Below, one piece after another: positions 15,578 to 22,985 of a stretch of DNA of 64,000 nt; position 1 is the stretch's first letter, and each line of letters begins with the position of its first letter. The DNA comes from Streptomyces longwoodensis. Lineage in GTDB: Bacteria > Actinomycetota > Actinomycetes > Streptomycetales > Streptomycetaceae. The position numbers were made by a program, and so were the translations under genes. The stretch spans positions 124,001 to 188,000 of the forward strand of contig NZ_KQ948553.1 in assembly GCF_001514125.1 (NCBI RefSeq). Direction: 5' to 3'. The notes below the pieces were generated by a model that did no database searches, was not told where the DNA came from, and was given only the letters and a program-made list of their open reading frames with translations.

Positions 15578-16087
15578 TCAGCTGGTGGTGGGCGCGCTGC
15601 CGTGGCGGCGCAGGTCGGTGGCGACGGCCGCGGCGAGGCGGTCGTGCTGGCGGTGGAGCTTGATCAGGCCGGTGAACGCGGCAGCCATCACGTCGTCGTC
15701 GCGGGAGCTGAGGTGGCCCAGCTCGACGAGCGCGAGGCGGCGGGCGCGCAGGTCGCGGTCCGCGGCGGCGACCTGGTCGCGGCTGGTGGTGAGCGGCCGC
15801 ATCGTCGGGAGGGCGCCGGTCACCGGGGCGGTGGCGTAGCCGAGGACCGCGACCGGGACCATGAAGTCGTCGCGGGTGAGCATCTCGGTCGCCTCGGCGA
15901 GGGCGTCGGCCGCTTCCTGGGGCAGCTGGCCGGGCTCGTCGACCGGGTACGCGGTCAGGGCTATCGCCGCGTCCTCGATGGCGCCGGCCAGGGCGTCGAT
16001 CAGGTAGCGGTGCGGGTGGTAGGCGCGGCCGCGCACGACCCGGGCGAGGGTCATCAGGCGGCGGGTGGTCAGCAGGTATGCGGACAC
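15578..16087 (-). CDS. Hypothetical all-helical protein (169 aa)
   Basis: GTG start at 16087 with GGAGAG 8 nt upstream. Nearly the whole chain is predicted helical: RRLMTLARVVRGRAYHP, LIDALAGAIEDAAIAL, EAADALAEATEML, DRDLRARRLALVELGHL and a final basic helix. No Cys and no membrane segment. No family recognised. Second gene of the P8 unit, 20 nt after the SWIM-type protein gene. Confidence 0.68.
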   Translation of the reverse strand: MSAYLLTTRRLMTLARVVRGRAYHPHRYLIDALAGAIEDAAIALTAYPVDEPGQLPQEAADALAEATEMLTRDDFMVPVAVLGYATAPVTGALPTMRPLTTSRDQVAAADRDLRARRLALVELGHLSSRDDDVMAAAFTGLIKLHRQHDRLAAAVATDLRRHGSAPTTS

Positions 16088-16107
16088 GGCGCGCTCTCCT
16101 TCCTGGG

Positions 16108-16452
16108 TTATGCGGCGGCTACGAGGTGGGCGGCCACGGAGTGGTAGCAGCGGACGGAGCGCAGGCCGGCCGGGCAGTTGCACTGGCCGGTAGCTGCGGT
16201 CCGGTACAGCTCGGTGCCGTCGTCGGAGACGACGAGGAAGATCCGGTTCTGGCGGAGCGGGACGATCGCACCGAGCTCCAGCAGCTCCATCGCCTTCGCG
16301 GTCTGCCACTTCGGGTGCGTGGTGTCGGTGCGCGCGGCGCGGCGCAGCTTGGCCCGGCATTTGGGGCCGTAGCCGTCGGGGGTCGGCTTGCGGAGCGGGC
16401 GGCGGCACTTGAGGCATCTCCCGTGTTCGGTCGCCTTCGTGTGTGCGCGCAC
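16108..16452 (-). CDS. SWIM-like zinc-finger protein (114 aa)
   Basis: GTG start at 16452, 30 nt after cassette P8. An N-terminal ribbon (GRCLKCRRPLRKP, GYGPKCRAKL) matches the pattern of DUF6011-type zinc fingers (CxxCxRxL...G-x-GPxC). The C-terminus has CNCPAGLRSVRCYH, the CxC...CxH arrangement of a SWIM finger, which binds DNA or protein partners. The two fingers are joined by a beta section (IFLVVSDDGTELYRTA). First gene of the P8 unit. A DNA-associated role is likely but not specific. Confidence 0.8.
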   Translation of the reverse strand: MRAHTKATEHGRCLKCRRPLRKPTPDGYGPKCRAKLRRAARTDTTHPKWQTAKAMELLELGAIVPLRQNRIFLVVSDDGTELYRTAATGQCNCPAGLRSVRCYHSVAAHLVAAA

Positions 16453-16481
16453 GCCCGTTCCCCTTACTGGTTGGTGGTGGT

Positions 16482-16574
16482 TTGAACTACTTCCATCCTT
16501 TCCTGAATCGACTTTGCCTAGCCAGTTTAAATAAGCTGAGTAGGCAAAGGTTCAGTCAAGAAAACCGCAGGTCA
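16482..16574 (-). promoter_or_regulatory. Cassette promoter P8
   Basis: 93 bp. Minus-strand -10 AAGGAT (16495-16500), 18-bp spacer, -35-like TGGCTA (16519-16524). Arms CTTTGCCTAGCCAGTTT and its near inverse. Edge box CCTGCGGTTTTCTTGA present. Confidence 0.8.
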
Positions 16575-16590
16575 CAGGGCCTGCGGCTGG

Positions 16591-17436
16591 CTACTGGCTG
16601 GCGGGGCGCACGCAGTCATCGTGCCGGTGGCAGTTGCACCGCCCGCACCCGGCGCACATCATGTCGGCCTCCAGGTCGCAGAACCCGCAGCCGCCCGTCA
16701 GCTCCAGCTCCAGGTGCTCGACGATCTCCGCCCGGTCGCGCGGGTTCTTCGGGTCGAGCGGCCGCGTCGCCGGCCGCTGCCGGTGGGCGCGCACCCGGTC
16801 GGCGATGGCCCGGGCTGCCGCGGCCGAGTCCGCCGCGCAGTCGACGAGGCCGCCGTCGCCCGTGCTGAACACCGGGCCGCCGACGGGCTCGCCGTTATGG
16901 TCGTGCACGCACACCGTCCAGCCGGTGTGCGCCGACGGCATGCGATCGATCGACGGGCTGCGGTCCCCGACGCTCAGGTGCAGCCCGTCCCGCACCCGGT
17001 CCGGGGCCACACCGTCCTCGAGCGCGATGGCGTAGCTCATGCCGACGTCGTCCGTGTACGCGGTCAGGCCGTGGACGGCGAGCGCCTCCAAGAGCACCTG
17101 CCCGGCCGTGACGACCGGGTCGGCGAACCACTCGGCGACCGCCTTCGCGCACTGCACGGCCTCCAGGTCGAGGGCGCGCGGCACGGGCGTGGCGTACGCG
17201 GTGCCGGTCTGCGTGAAGTCGGGGCGGCCGTCGGGCTCCCAGGCGTCCGCCGAGAACTCCACGCTGTCGGGGGCGGTGCCGGTCCAGTCGATGACGATGT
17301 GCTCGCGGTCGAGGGCCTCGGCGGGGCTGACGGACGCCGGGTAGGCGACGATGAGCTGCTCGTCGTCGTGCCAGTGCCCGGCCATGCCGGCTTCGGTGAG
17401 CGCGGCGAACACCGTGGTGGACACCAGGTCGAACAT
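16591..17436 (-). CDS. Hypothetical protein with C-terminal Cys/His cluster (281 aa)
   Basis: ATG 17436 is chosen over the in-frame ATG 17451 because AAGGGAT sits 6 nt before it. The C-terminal 35 residues (GGCGFCDLEADMMCAGCGRC then NCHRHDDC) hold eight Cys and two His, enough for two zinc sites. The N-terminal 200 residues form an alpha/beta region (LIVAYPASVSPAEALDREHI, VLLEALAVHGLTAYTDDVG). No family recognised. Second gene of the P9 unit; the stop (TAG) is 17 nt before the P8 cassette edge. Confidence 0.72.
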   Translation of the reverse strand: MFDLVSTTVFAALTEAGMAGHWHDDEQLIVAYPASVSPAEALDREHIVIDWTGTAPDSVEFSADAWEPDGRPDFTQTGTAYATPVPRALDLEAVQCAKAVAEWFADPVVTAGQVLLEALAVHGLTAYTDDVGMSYAIALEDGVAPDRVRDGLHLSVGDRSPSIDRMPSAHTGWTVCVHDHNGEPVGGPVFSTGDGGLVDCAADSAAAARAIADRVRAHRQRPATRPLDPKNPRDRAEIVEHLELELTGGCGFCDLEADMMCAGCGRCNCHRHDDCVRPASQ

Positions 17437-17483
17437 GGGCGATCCCTTCATGCGGTCGGGGAGGGGGCAGGGGTGGGGGCCGC

Positions 17484-18137
17484 TCACAGGGTGCGCTCGA
17501 CGATCACGATGTCCCACGCGGCGGTGGCGACGGGCACGGTGAACGTCCAGCGGCCCCGGTAGGTGCGGCGCCGGTCGTCCTCGCTGACGCCCTCGACGAG
17601 CGCCCACCACTCCGCGCTGTCCGCCTCGGGGAGGATCCGCACGCCGGTGTCGATGACGTGCAGGCGGGCGCCGAAGTGGCGCAGGATGTCGCCGGCCTCG
17701 ACGAGCATCCGAGGGGTCTCGACGGGCACCGGCAGGCCCGCAGCGGTGCGGGCGGTCTCGGCTGCGGCCGGGTCGGCGAGCGCGTAGCCCAGCTCGATCG
17801 CGGTCTGCTCGGCGAGGTCGACGCTGCGGGTCCAGTAGCCCTCGGAGTAGTCGCGGGCGGGCTTGCCGAGGTTGCTGTACGGGTGGAACGCGCCGTGCTG
17901 CTCGGTGATGGCCACCGGCATGACGACGACGACGAACGCGACGACCTGCTCGGACTCGACGACCAGGATGTCTCCGTCGGCGGCCTGGTCGCGGTCCACG
18001 GCCGTACGGGCGTCGGCGCTGCTGGCGAAGCGCCACACCTTGGGCGGCTTGATGGCATCGGCCTGGGCGCGGGCGGTGTCGACGGCCTCGATGATCTGGC
18101 CGAGCTGTTCCGCCGCGCGGATGAGGTTGCTGCTCAC
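17484..18137 (-). CDS. Hypothetical protein (217 aa), first gene of P9 unit
   Basis: GTG start at 18137, 33 nt after cassette P9. It starts with an amphipathic helix (LIRAAEQLGQIIEAVDTARA), and contains VVAFVVVVMPVAITEQHG, an apolar strand, and a C-terminal WTFTVPVATAAWDIVIVERTL beta section. The apolar stretch is too short and too beta-like for a secure membrane segment. No family recognised. It leads the rightmost cassette unit, so it may be among the first genes expressed. Confidence 0.7.
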   Translation of the reverse strand: MSSNLIRAAEQLGQIIEAVDTARAQADAIKPPKVWRFASSADARTAVDRDQAADGDILVVESEQVVAFVVVVMPVAITEQHGAFHPYSNLGKPARDYSEGYWTRSVDLAEQTAIELGYALADPAAAETARTAAGLPVPVETPRMLVEAGDILRHFGARLHVIDTGVRILPEADSAEWWALVEGVSEDDRRRTYRGRWTFTVPVATAAWDIVIVERTL

Positions 18138-18169
18138 GGTCTGTCCTTCCTTGCCTGGTCTGTTGGGTT

Positions 18170-18254
18170 TTGGACTACTTCCATTCTTTCCTGAATCGAC
18201 TTTGATTAGCCAGTTTTACCAAGCCTGCTCAGTAAAGTATCGTTCAAAGATCGG
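18170..18254 (-). promoter_or_regulatory. Cassette promoter P9 (rightmost)
   Basis: Minus-strand -10 AAGAAT (18183-18188), 18-bp spacer, -35-like TGGCTA (18207-18212). The arms are the least symmetric of the nine. No gene ends at its distal side; the edge runs into the upstream region of the plus-strand gene at 18311. Confidence 0.72.
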
Positions 18255-18310
18255 CGCCGCCCTGCTGGTTCAACCGGTTTGCTTCAACCGCCTCGTGAAA
18301 GACTGACGCC

Positions 18311-18643
18311 ATGCCCAAGCCCAACTTCGGACCCCGCACCCTGCCCGAGTACAAGCCCAGCCAGGAGGTCCGCGACGCCCTCCGGGCCTGGCTCGAAGCC
18401 GTCGACCTGGAGGAGGAGCGGCGCAAGGCCGCACGCAAGGCCCTGGCCGACGACCTCAAGGCCGACCCCGACCTGCCGTTCGCGTCCATGGCGGCGCACC
18501 CGATCGTGCCGTGGTCGGAGGCGATGCTCCGCATCATCGGCGCGGAGTACGGCGTCCAGCCCCGCGTCCCGAACAAGGCGTGGAAGCGCAAGCCGGCCGA
18601 GGACACGCCTCCCAACAAGGGCACCGAGGCTGAGGGCAAGTAG
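18311..18643 (+). CDS. Hypothetical basic protein (110 aa), plus strand
   Basis: One of the few plus-strand genes in this block. ATG start at 18311 with GAAAGA upstream. It is charged and helical (VRDALRAWLEAVDLEEERRK, AARKALADDLKADPDLPF) with a basic tail (NKAWKRKPAEDTPPNKGTE). No family recognised. It is divergent from the P9 unit; the 57 bp between the P9 edge and its start must hold its promoter or share control with P9. A strong bidirectional hairpin follows. Confidence 0.72.
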   Translation: MPKPNFGPRTLPEYKPSQEVRDALRAWLEAVDLEEERRKAARKALADDLKADPDLPFASMAAHPIVPWSEAMLRIIGAEYGVQPRVPNKAWKRKPAEDTPPNKGTEAEGK

Positions 18644-18654
18644 CGGGCAGCACG

Positions 18655-18685
18655 AAGGGCCGCACCCCGGCGGGGTGCGGCCCTT
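18655..18685. terminator. Bidirectional terminator-like hairpin
   Basis: Perfect 14-bp inverted repeat AAGGGCCGCACCCC / GGGGTGCGGCCCTT with GGC loop, between convergent genes (plus-strand 110-aa gene and minus-strand gene at 18701-19021). Confidence 0.75.
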
Positions 18686-18700
18686 AGTCGTTCCCCGGCG

Positions 18701-19021
18701 TCAGCCCAGCTTGATCATCAGGCCGATCGCCAGGGCTAGGATGACCGCGACCGACAGCGCCCTCTCCCAGGGCTCCATGTCGCTCCAGCCCTTCGGCGCG
18801 TACTCGACCCGGATCACCTCTTCACCGTCCGGGTGGTGCCCGCCGTGGAACAGGCGCCGGTGCTCGTGCCCCTCTGCGCGCGCGGCCGGCTTCGTCTCCA
18901 TCGGCTCCGACGTCGTCCGGCACTGCGGACAGCGGTACGCGTACGGCCCGCCCACGGGCGCCCCCCTCACTCGCGTGTCGTCACCGCTCATGATGGAGGA
19001 CTTGCCCCTCAGCTGGCTCAC
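18701..19021 (-). CDS. Small membrane protein with zinc pair (106 aa)
   Basis: GTG 19021 is chosen for its AAAGGGG ribosome site 8 nt upstream; ATG 18991 would give 96 aa. The chain has RCPQCRTTSE (one CxxC) and a single C-terminal transmembrane helix (ALSVAVILALAIGLMIKLG), so it is a tail-anchored protein with its soluble part on the cytoplasmic side. Last gene of the membrane-protein cluster 19.0-22.6 kb. No family recognised. Confidence 0.68.
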   Translation of the reverse strand: MSQLRGKSSIMSGDDTRVRGAPVGGPYAYRCPQCRTTSEPMETKPAARAEGHEHRRLFHGGHHPDGEEVIRVEYAPKGWSDMEPWERALSVAVILALAIGLMIKLG

Positions 19022-19074
19022 GATTCGGCCCCTTTCACACCTCGGACGGACTGTTCGAGCCACGCGCCGGCCGG

Positions 19075-20166
19075 TCACTGGACGTCGTCCAGGCGCTCGA
19101 CTTTCCACGCGGACGGGCCGCGCTCGGGGTCGGCCACGGTCCGGTGGCCGCGCGCCACGTCCGCTTCCGTCCACCCGGCGGGGAGCTTGCGGCGGCGTCT
19201 CCACCCCCTCTCCAGGCGGCTCTCCGCTCGCTCTCCCCCCGGAGACTTTCGCACGTCAGAGCCACTCTCCGGGGGCGGAGAGTCCTCCTGGCCGCTTCCG
19301 GGGGAGGGGAGCGGGGGCAGCTCGTCGCGGTGCACTCCGGAGCGCCCCGCGACCCCTCCCGCGCGGAACGTGCGGGAGGGGTCGAAGCCAGCCTCGACGA
19401 GGACCTCCCGGAGCTGCTTGTCGCCGGCGTCGGCCAGGCCGGGGAGGCGCTCCCGCATGGCCGGTCGGAGGACCTGCAAATGCACCCCGTTGTCGTCGCC
19501 GATCAGCTCCCGGATGAGGGCAGTCAGCGGGGGCTCCGCGAGGTCCTGGCCGTCGGCCTCCTGGGGGGCCGTCGCCGGGGCCTGGCGCAGCAGTCGGGCC
19601 AGGCCCTTCCTGCGCCCGGCCGGGGCCGCTTCCGGGCCCTTCTGCGAGGCCTGTCCGGTCCCCTGCGGCTCGGCCTTGCCGAGGAGCCGGTCGAACATGC
19701 CCGCGCCGGTCATGACCGAGCCCTGGAACCACCCCCACGCGAGGGGGATCCACGCGGCGGCGCCGTAGTCGGCGATCGTGTGGACGGCGCCCGCGACGAC
19801 GAGGACCACTCCCCCGAGCCGGGCGGGCAGCGAGAGCTTCTCGCCGTGGCTGCCGTCGAGCCAGCCCCACAGCAGGCGGGCGAGGGTCCGGTTGCCGGTG
19901 CCGAACGCCCGCGCGACGCGTGCGATGCCGCGGGGGGTGCGACGCGCAACGCGTGCGATGCCGCGCAGGGTGCGACGCGCGACGCTGGCCGCTGGCTGGC
20001 GGCTGGCTGCGATGCCCTGGCGTGCGAGGCCTGCAACGGCCTTGGGGTCGGCGTACGGCCGCAGGTCCGGCAGGGCGAGGGCCCGCTGCTTCACGGGCCG
20101 CTCCCCCGGCTCGGGCTGCTCCCCCGCTGCGACGGGCGCGTTGCGCTCGGGGACGTCGGTGGTCAT
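19075..20166 (-). CDS. Membrane protein with 11-aa repeats and C-terminal helical domain (363 aa)
   Basis: ATG start at 20166 overlaps the stop of the upstream gene (ATGA). After a Pro/Glu-rich start come two copies of RRT(L/P)RGIARVA (about residues 62-84) then LARLLWGWLDG and two apolar stretches (LGGVVLVVAGAVHTIADYGA, WIPLAWGWFQGSVMTGAGMF), probably membrane-inserted. The second half is a soluble helical domain (LTALIRELIGDDNGVHLQVL, LPGLADAGDKQLREVLVEAG) reminiscent of a winged helix, and a basic tail. This organisation resembles Streptomyces conjugative-element spread (Spd-like) proteins, but no specific family is certain. Confidence 0.68.
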   Translation of the reverse strand: MTTDVPERNAPVAAGEQPEPGERPVKQRALALPDLRPYADPKAVAGLARQGIAASRQPAASVARRTLRGIARVARRTPRGIARVARAFGTGNRTLARLLWGWLDGSHGEKLSLPARLGGVVLVVAGAVHTIADYGAAAWIPLAWGWFQGSVMTGAGMFDRLLGKAEPQGTGQASQKGPEAAPAGRRKGLARLLRQAPATAPQEADGQDLAEPPLTALIRELIGDDNGVHLQVLRPAMRERLPGLADAGDKQLREVLVEAGFDPSRTFRAGGVAGRSGVHRDELPPLPSPGSGQEDSPPPESGSDVRKSPGGERAESRLERGWRRRRKLPAGWTEADVARGHRTVADPERGPSAWKVERLDDVQ

Positions 20167-20585
20167 CCGCCCGCCAGGTGCACTGCGATGGCGTGGATGC
20201 GCTGGGCGAGGGTGCCGAAGCCTCCGCCTGCGCCGGCCATGATGTGGACGAGGATGATGCCGATCACGGCAACCTGCCTGCGGGTGAGGCCCACCCAGAT
20301 CAGCACCGCCAGGAACAGCAGGGCGATGCCCGACAGGGTCACGCCGGGAACCACGGCGGTGGCCAGGCCGACCATGTCGCCCATGATGAGCTTGGGCACC
20401 ACGTTGAAGGGCCAGCCCGCGGCCGTGTACGAGGCCCCGGCGAGCATGCTGAGGCCGAGCGTCCACCACCAGCCGAGCGGCTTGCCCTTGGCTTCGGGGT
20501 CCCTCTTCCTAGTGCCGAGGATCAGCACGGCGGTGATCACGAGGGCGAAGGAGACGATCCCGATCGGAGGGATCAGGGAGTTCAC
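20163..20585 (-). CDS. Integral membrane protein (140 aa)
   Basis: GTG 20585 with AAAGGA 6 nt upstream. Four apolar helices are visible: IVSFALVITAVLILG, GWWWTLGLSMLAGASYTAAG, VTLSGIALLFLAVLIWVGL and VAVIGIILVHIMAGAGGGF. It lies in the operon-like run between two other membrane proteins and overlaps the downstream gene by 4 nt. Function unknown; a role in transfer or surface exclusion of the element would fit the context. Confidence 0.7.
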   Translation of the reverse strand: MNSLIPPIGIVSFALVITAVLILGTRKRDPEAKGKPLGWWWTLGLSMLAGASYTAAGWPFNVVPKLIMGDMVGLATAVVPGVTLSGIALLFLAVLIWVGLTRRQVAVIGIILVHIMAGAGGGFGTLAQRIHAIAVHLAGG

Positions 20586-20599
20586 GGGCTGTCCTTTGC

Positions 20600-21415
20600 T
20601 CAGGTCTGGATGGGGTTGCCGTACAGCAGGGCGCCGATGGCGATGCAGACGGTCAGGCCGCGGGTGGCCCACGCGATGAGGAACCAGGAGCGGCGGGTGG
20701 CGCGGTCGAGGCCGACCGCGACGGCGGCTGCAACGGCCCAGAAGTAGACGTCGGGGCTGTTGCGCCACGTGCCTTCGTGCTGCGCGACGCTGGCCGTGAC
20801 GTCGGTGAAGAACTGCGGGATGCCGAAGAACCAGCCGGCCGCGAGGCCGCTGCCCGCGTACAGCGCCCACTTCTTGTGAGGGGGGATCGCGCCGACCAGC
20901 TCGGCCAGGGAGCGCTTCTCGGGGCGGACGAACGGGGTCGCGGTGGCGAACCGGGGCCGGGTGGGCTCGCGGTCCGGGCGGCGCAGCCGCGTGGCCCACT
21001 TCCGGTGCGGCCTCTCCCCCACCGTCTCGTCGTCGGTGTCGGCCTCGTCGGCGTCGGGCTCGTCGTCGGTCTTCTCGACGAGGTTCAGGCGCGGCGCGGC
21101 GGGCTGGTCCGCCGGGGCGTCGCCAGGGGCGGGCTGCGGAGCGGCCGGGGCCGCGGGGGCGGCGGGCGGCTCGCCGAGCGGGGGCTTGTCCTGCCGCCAC
21201 CATTCCGGGAGACGGTCCCCCGGGTGCGGCCCGGGTGCGGGCGCGGGGATGGTCGGGGGGTGAGCGGGGCGGGGCGGGATCGCCACGGCGGGCACCGGCG
21301 CGGGGGCGCGCTGGGGCTCGTCCTCGGCGGCGTGGCCGGCGGGACGGGCGCCGAGCCTGCGGAGCGCCGCGCGGACCGCCGTCTCGCCCTTGTCGAGGTC
21401 GGGCTGGTCGATCAT
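20600..21415 (-). CDS. Membrane protein with Pro-rich cytoplasmic N-terminus (271 aa)
   Basis: ATG start at 21415. The first 130 residues are Pro/Ala-rich with an acidic run (KTDDEPDADEADTDDE). C-terminal helices include WALYAGSGLAAGWFFGIPQF, VYFWAVAAAVAVGL and WATRGLTVCIAIGALLYGN. The layout (long disordered cytoplasmic tail, two to three membrane helices) is common in Streptomyces plasmid-transfer clusters. It is the second gene after the HTH-membrane protein and before the 140-aa membrane protein. Confidence 0.7.
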   Translation of the reverse strand: MIDQPDLDKGETAVRAALRRLGARPAGHAAEDEPQRAPAPVPAVAIPPRPAHPPTIPAPAPGPHPGDRLPEWWRQDKPPLGEPPAAPAAPAAPQPAPGDAPADQPAAPRLNLVEKTDDEPDADEADTDDETVGERPHRKWATRLRRPDREPTRPRFATATPFVRPEKRSLAELVGAIPPHKKWALYAGSGLAAGWFFGIPQFFTDVTASVAQHEGTWRNSPDVYFWAVAAAVAVGLDRATRRSWFLIAWATRGLTVCIAIGALLYGNPIQT

Positions 21416-21435
21416 CGCGGGTCTGCCTTCCTGGC

Positions 21436-21473
21436 GCGACGGGTGTTGCGTTGCGCGTTGCAACACCCGTCGC
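21436..21473. terminator. Hairpin in the membrane-protein cluster
   Basis: Perfect 14-bp inverted repeat GCGACGGGTGTTGC / GCAACACCCGTCGC with a short loop, between the HTH-membrane gene and the 271-aa gene. Confidence 0.55.
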
Positions 21474-21491
21474 ACCGCTGGTCAGGGCGTT

Positions 21492-22571
21492 TCAGTCGAG
21501 TTCTGCGACGTCGTTGGGGTGGAAGTGGAGGCGGCCGTCGTCGTCGCGGCGGGCCGGGGTGAGCTTGTTGCGGTGCACCCACGAGCGGACGGTGCCGGGC
21601 GTGACGCCCTTCTGCCGTGCGACCTCTTGGGCGGTGAGGAGCCGCATGTTCTCGTCGGTCGCGACGACGCGCAGTGCGTCGTCGACGGCCGAGGCGAGTT
21701 CGGGCGTGATGGCCTTCTGCACGACCGCGGCGGGCCGCATCGGGCCCTGGGGTGCGGCCGGGGTGGCGGGCTCCTCGAACAGGCGCAACGCGTCGTCGGA
21801 GTGTGCGTCGAGCACGAACTGCTCCCGCGCGGGCATCGCGTCCAGGGCGGGCGTCGCCTCGGGTTGCTGCGGCGGTGCGGGCAGCTCGGGCGCGGTGGCC
21901 GGGGCGTCGCCGTACATCGCGTCGAGGACGCCGGCGGCGCCCCGCACAACGCGCTCGTCGTGCACTGCGATGAGCTGCGCGGCGGCCGTCGCAGTGGTCG
22001 GCCGCAGGGTGCGCTCGAGGCGCCACACCGCTGCCTGGTGCCACCACTTCGCGCGGGTCGAGGCGTGGTGCCGGGCGAGCGACCCGTGCCAGCTGATCTT
22101 GTGCAGCGTTGCGGCGTCGCGCATCGCGCGACGCTCGTTGCGGCGTTGCGCGTCGGCGTCGACGCCGGTGCGGTACTGGAACAGGCGGCGCGCGATGAGG
22201 GCGAGGCCCTCGGCGGCGAACGTCATCGACAGCGGGGTCACGGCGAACACCGCCGACTCGGCCCCGTTGCGGGCGACGTACGCGCCCGTTGCGGCCGCGG
22301 CGGCGGGCACGAGCCAGACACCCGCGCGCACCAGGTGCGGGGTCGCCTGGCCGAGCATGGTCAGCGCGACCATGACGACGGCGAGCGTGACCGCGCCGCC
22401 CTCACCGAAGGCGATCACGCCGAACGCGGCCGTCTTCCGGTGGAACACCGCGGTGATGTTGCCGTAGGTGCTCCACGCGCCGAGCACGCCGGCCACGACC
22501 ATGGGCACGGCGGCCAGGGCGAGAACAGCGCTCTGGCCTCTCGTAAGGTCGCGCACTTCGGGCTCGCACAT
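21492..22571 (-). CDS. Membrane protein with C-terminal helix-turn-helix (359 aa)
   Basis: ATG start at 22571 with GAAGGAG upstream. The N-terminal 150 residues hold four apolar helices (SAVLALAAVPMVVAGVLGAW, AVTLAVVMVALTMLG, GVWLVPAAAAATGAYVA, MTFAAEGLALIARRLF). A long linker leads to LLTAQEVARQKGVTPGTVRS and then WVHRNKLTPARRDDDGRLHF, a MerR/excisionase-type helix-turn-helix with wing. A membrane anchor joined to a DNA-binding domain could sense a membrane signal and regulate genes, or tether element DNA to the membrane. First gene of the cluster. Confidence 0.75.
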   Translation of the reverse strand: MCEPEVRDLTRGQSAVLALAAVPMVVAGVLGAWSTYGNITAVFHRKTAAFGVIAFGEGGAVTLAVVMVALTMLGQATPHLVRAGVWLVPAAAAATGAYVARNGAESAVFAVTPLSMTFAAEGLALIARRLFQYRTGVDADAQRRNERRAMRDAATLHKISWHGSLARHHASTRAKWWHQAAVWRLERTLRPTTATAAAQLIAVHDERVVRGAAGVLDAMYGDAPATAPELPAPPQQPEATPALDAMPAREQFVLDAHSDDALRLFEEPATPAAPQGPMRPAAVVQKAITPELASAVDDALRVVATDENMRLLTAQEVARQKGVTPGTVRSWVHRNKLTPARRDDDGRLHFHPNDVAELD

Positions 22572-22597
22572 GGGTCTGCTCCTTCGGCAGTTACGGG

Positions 22598-22622
22598 GGC
22601 CGGGCCCCGGCGGGGCCCGGCC
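22598..22622. terminator. GC hairpin
   Basis: Perfect 11-bp inverted repeat GGCCGGGCCCC / GGGGCCCGGCC with GGC loop, between the 59-aa gene and the HTH-membrane gene. Confidence 0.55.
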
Positions 22623-22635
22623 ACGTGTTCGGCGA

Positions 22636-22815
22636 TCAGCGCCAGCGCCGGGCTCGACTCCGCTCGTCGACGTCGTGCTGCTGCTGCGGCTCGCCGGCGA
22701 CGGGCTTCCCGTCGTCCTTGACCCAGCCGCCTTGCGACGCCTTGTAGGTGGTCTCGTGACCCCGCAGCCGCGGGTCGTCCGGGCTGATCGGCTTGGTGAA
22801 TCCGAGCTTCTTCAT
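22636..22815 (-). CDS. Hypothetical hydrophilic protein (59 aa)
   Basis: The ATG at 22815 overlaps the stop of the upstream small gene (TGATG), so translation is probably coupled. It begins MKKLGFTKPISPDDPRLRG and ends DERSRARRWR; strongly charged, no Cys, no membrane helix. No family recognised. Part of a three-gene overlapping run (23269, 22985, 22815) upstream of the membrane-protein cluster. Confidence 0.65.
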   Translation of the reverse strand: MKKLGFTKPISPDDPRLRGHETTYKASQGGWVKDDGKPVAGEPQQQHDVDERSRARRWR

Positions 22816-22985
22816 CAGCGGCCACCGCCAGCCGCGATCTTGGCGAGGCCCAGCTGCACGGCGGCGTCGCCGCGCGCGCGGGTCTCCTCGGCCGGGGTGC
22901 GCCGGTCCTGCTGGCAGGCGGCGACCGTCGCGGGCTCCGACGCCACCTTGTTCGGCGTGCTCGTGCTGATCTGGCGGGGGCTCAT
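22815..22985 (-). CDS. Hypothetical small protein (56 aa)
   Basis: ATG at 22985 overlaps the stop of the 95-aa gene (ATGA). Sequence: MSPRQISTSTPNKVASEPA, then a helical QDRRTPAEETRARGDAAVQ and a short end. The tight overlap on both sides supports reality despite its size. No family recognised. Confidence 0.62.
   Translation of the reverse strand: MSPRQISTSTPNKVASEPATVAACQQDRRTPAEETRARGDAAVQLGLAKIAAGGGR

Noticed and set aside
8820..18254. MKVVQ... leader peptides read from the ATGAAAGTAGTTCAA at the proximal edge of cassettes (P1, P3, P4, P6)
   Set aside because: The ATG overlaps the -10 box, the frames end differently (in-frame extension at P3 and P4, out of frame at P1 and P6, stop overlap at P5), and codon 2 onwards changes in P2, P5 and P7-P9. 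The conserved block is better explained as -10/+1 promoter sequence.
3089..18254. Cassettes as integron-like attC recombination sites
   Set aside because: Length and imperfect symmetry resemble attC, but the R' and R'' core boxes are not at the ends, and the conserved 17-bp promoter spacing and fixed distance to starts fit promoters better. No integron integrase is in the window.
19021..22985. TraB/FtsK-type DNA translocase in the membrane cluster
   Set aside because: No Walker A or B motif occurs in these proteins; if a translocase exists it is outside the window.
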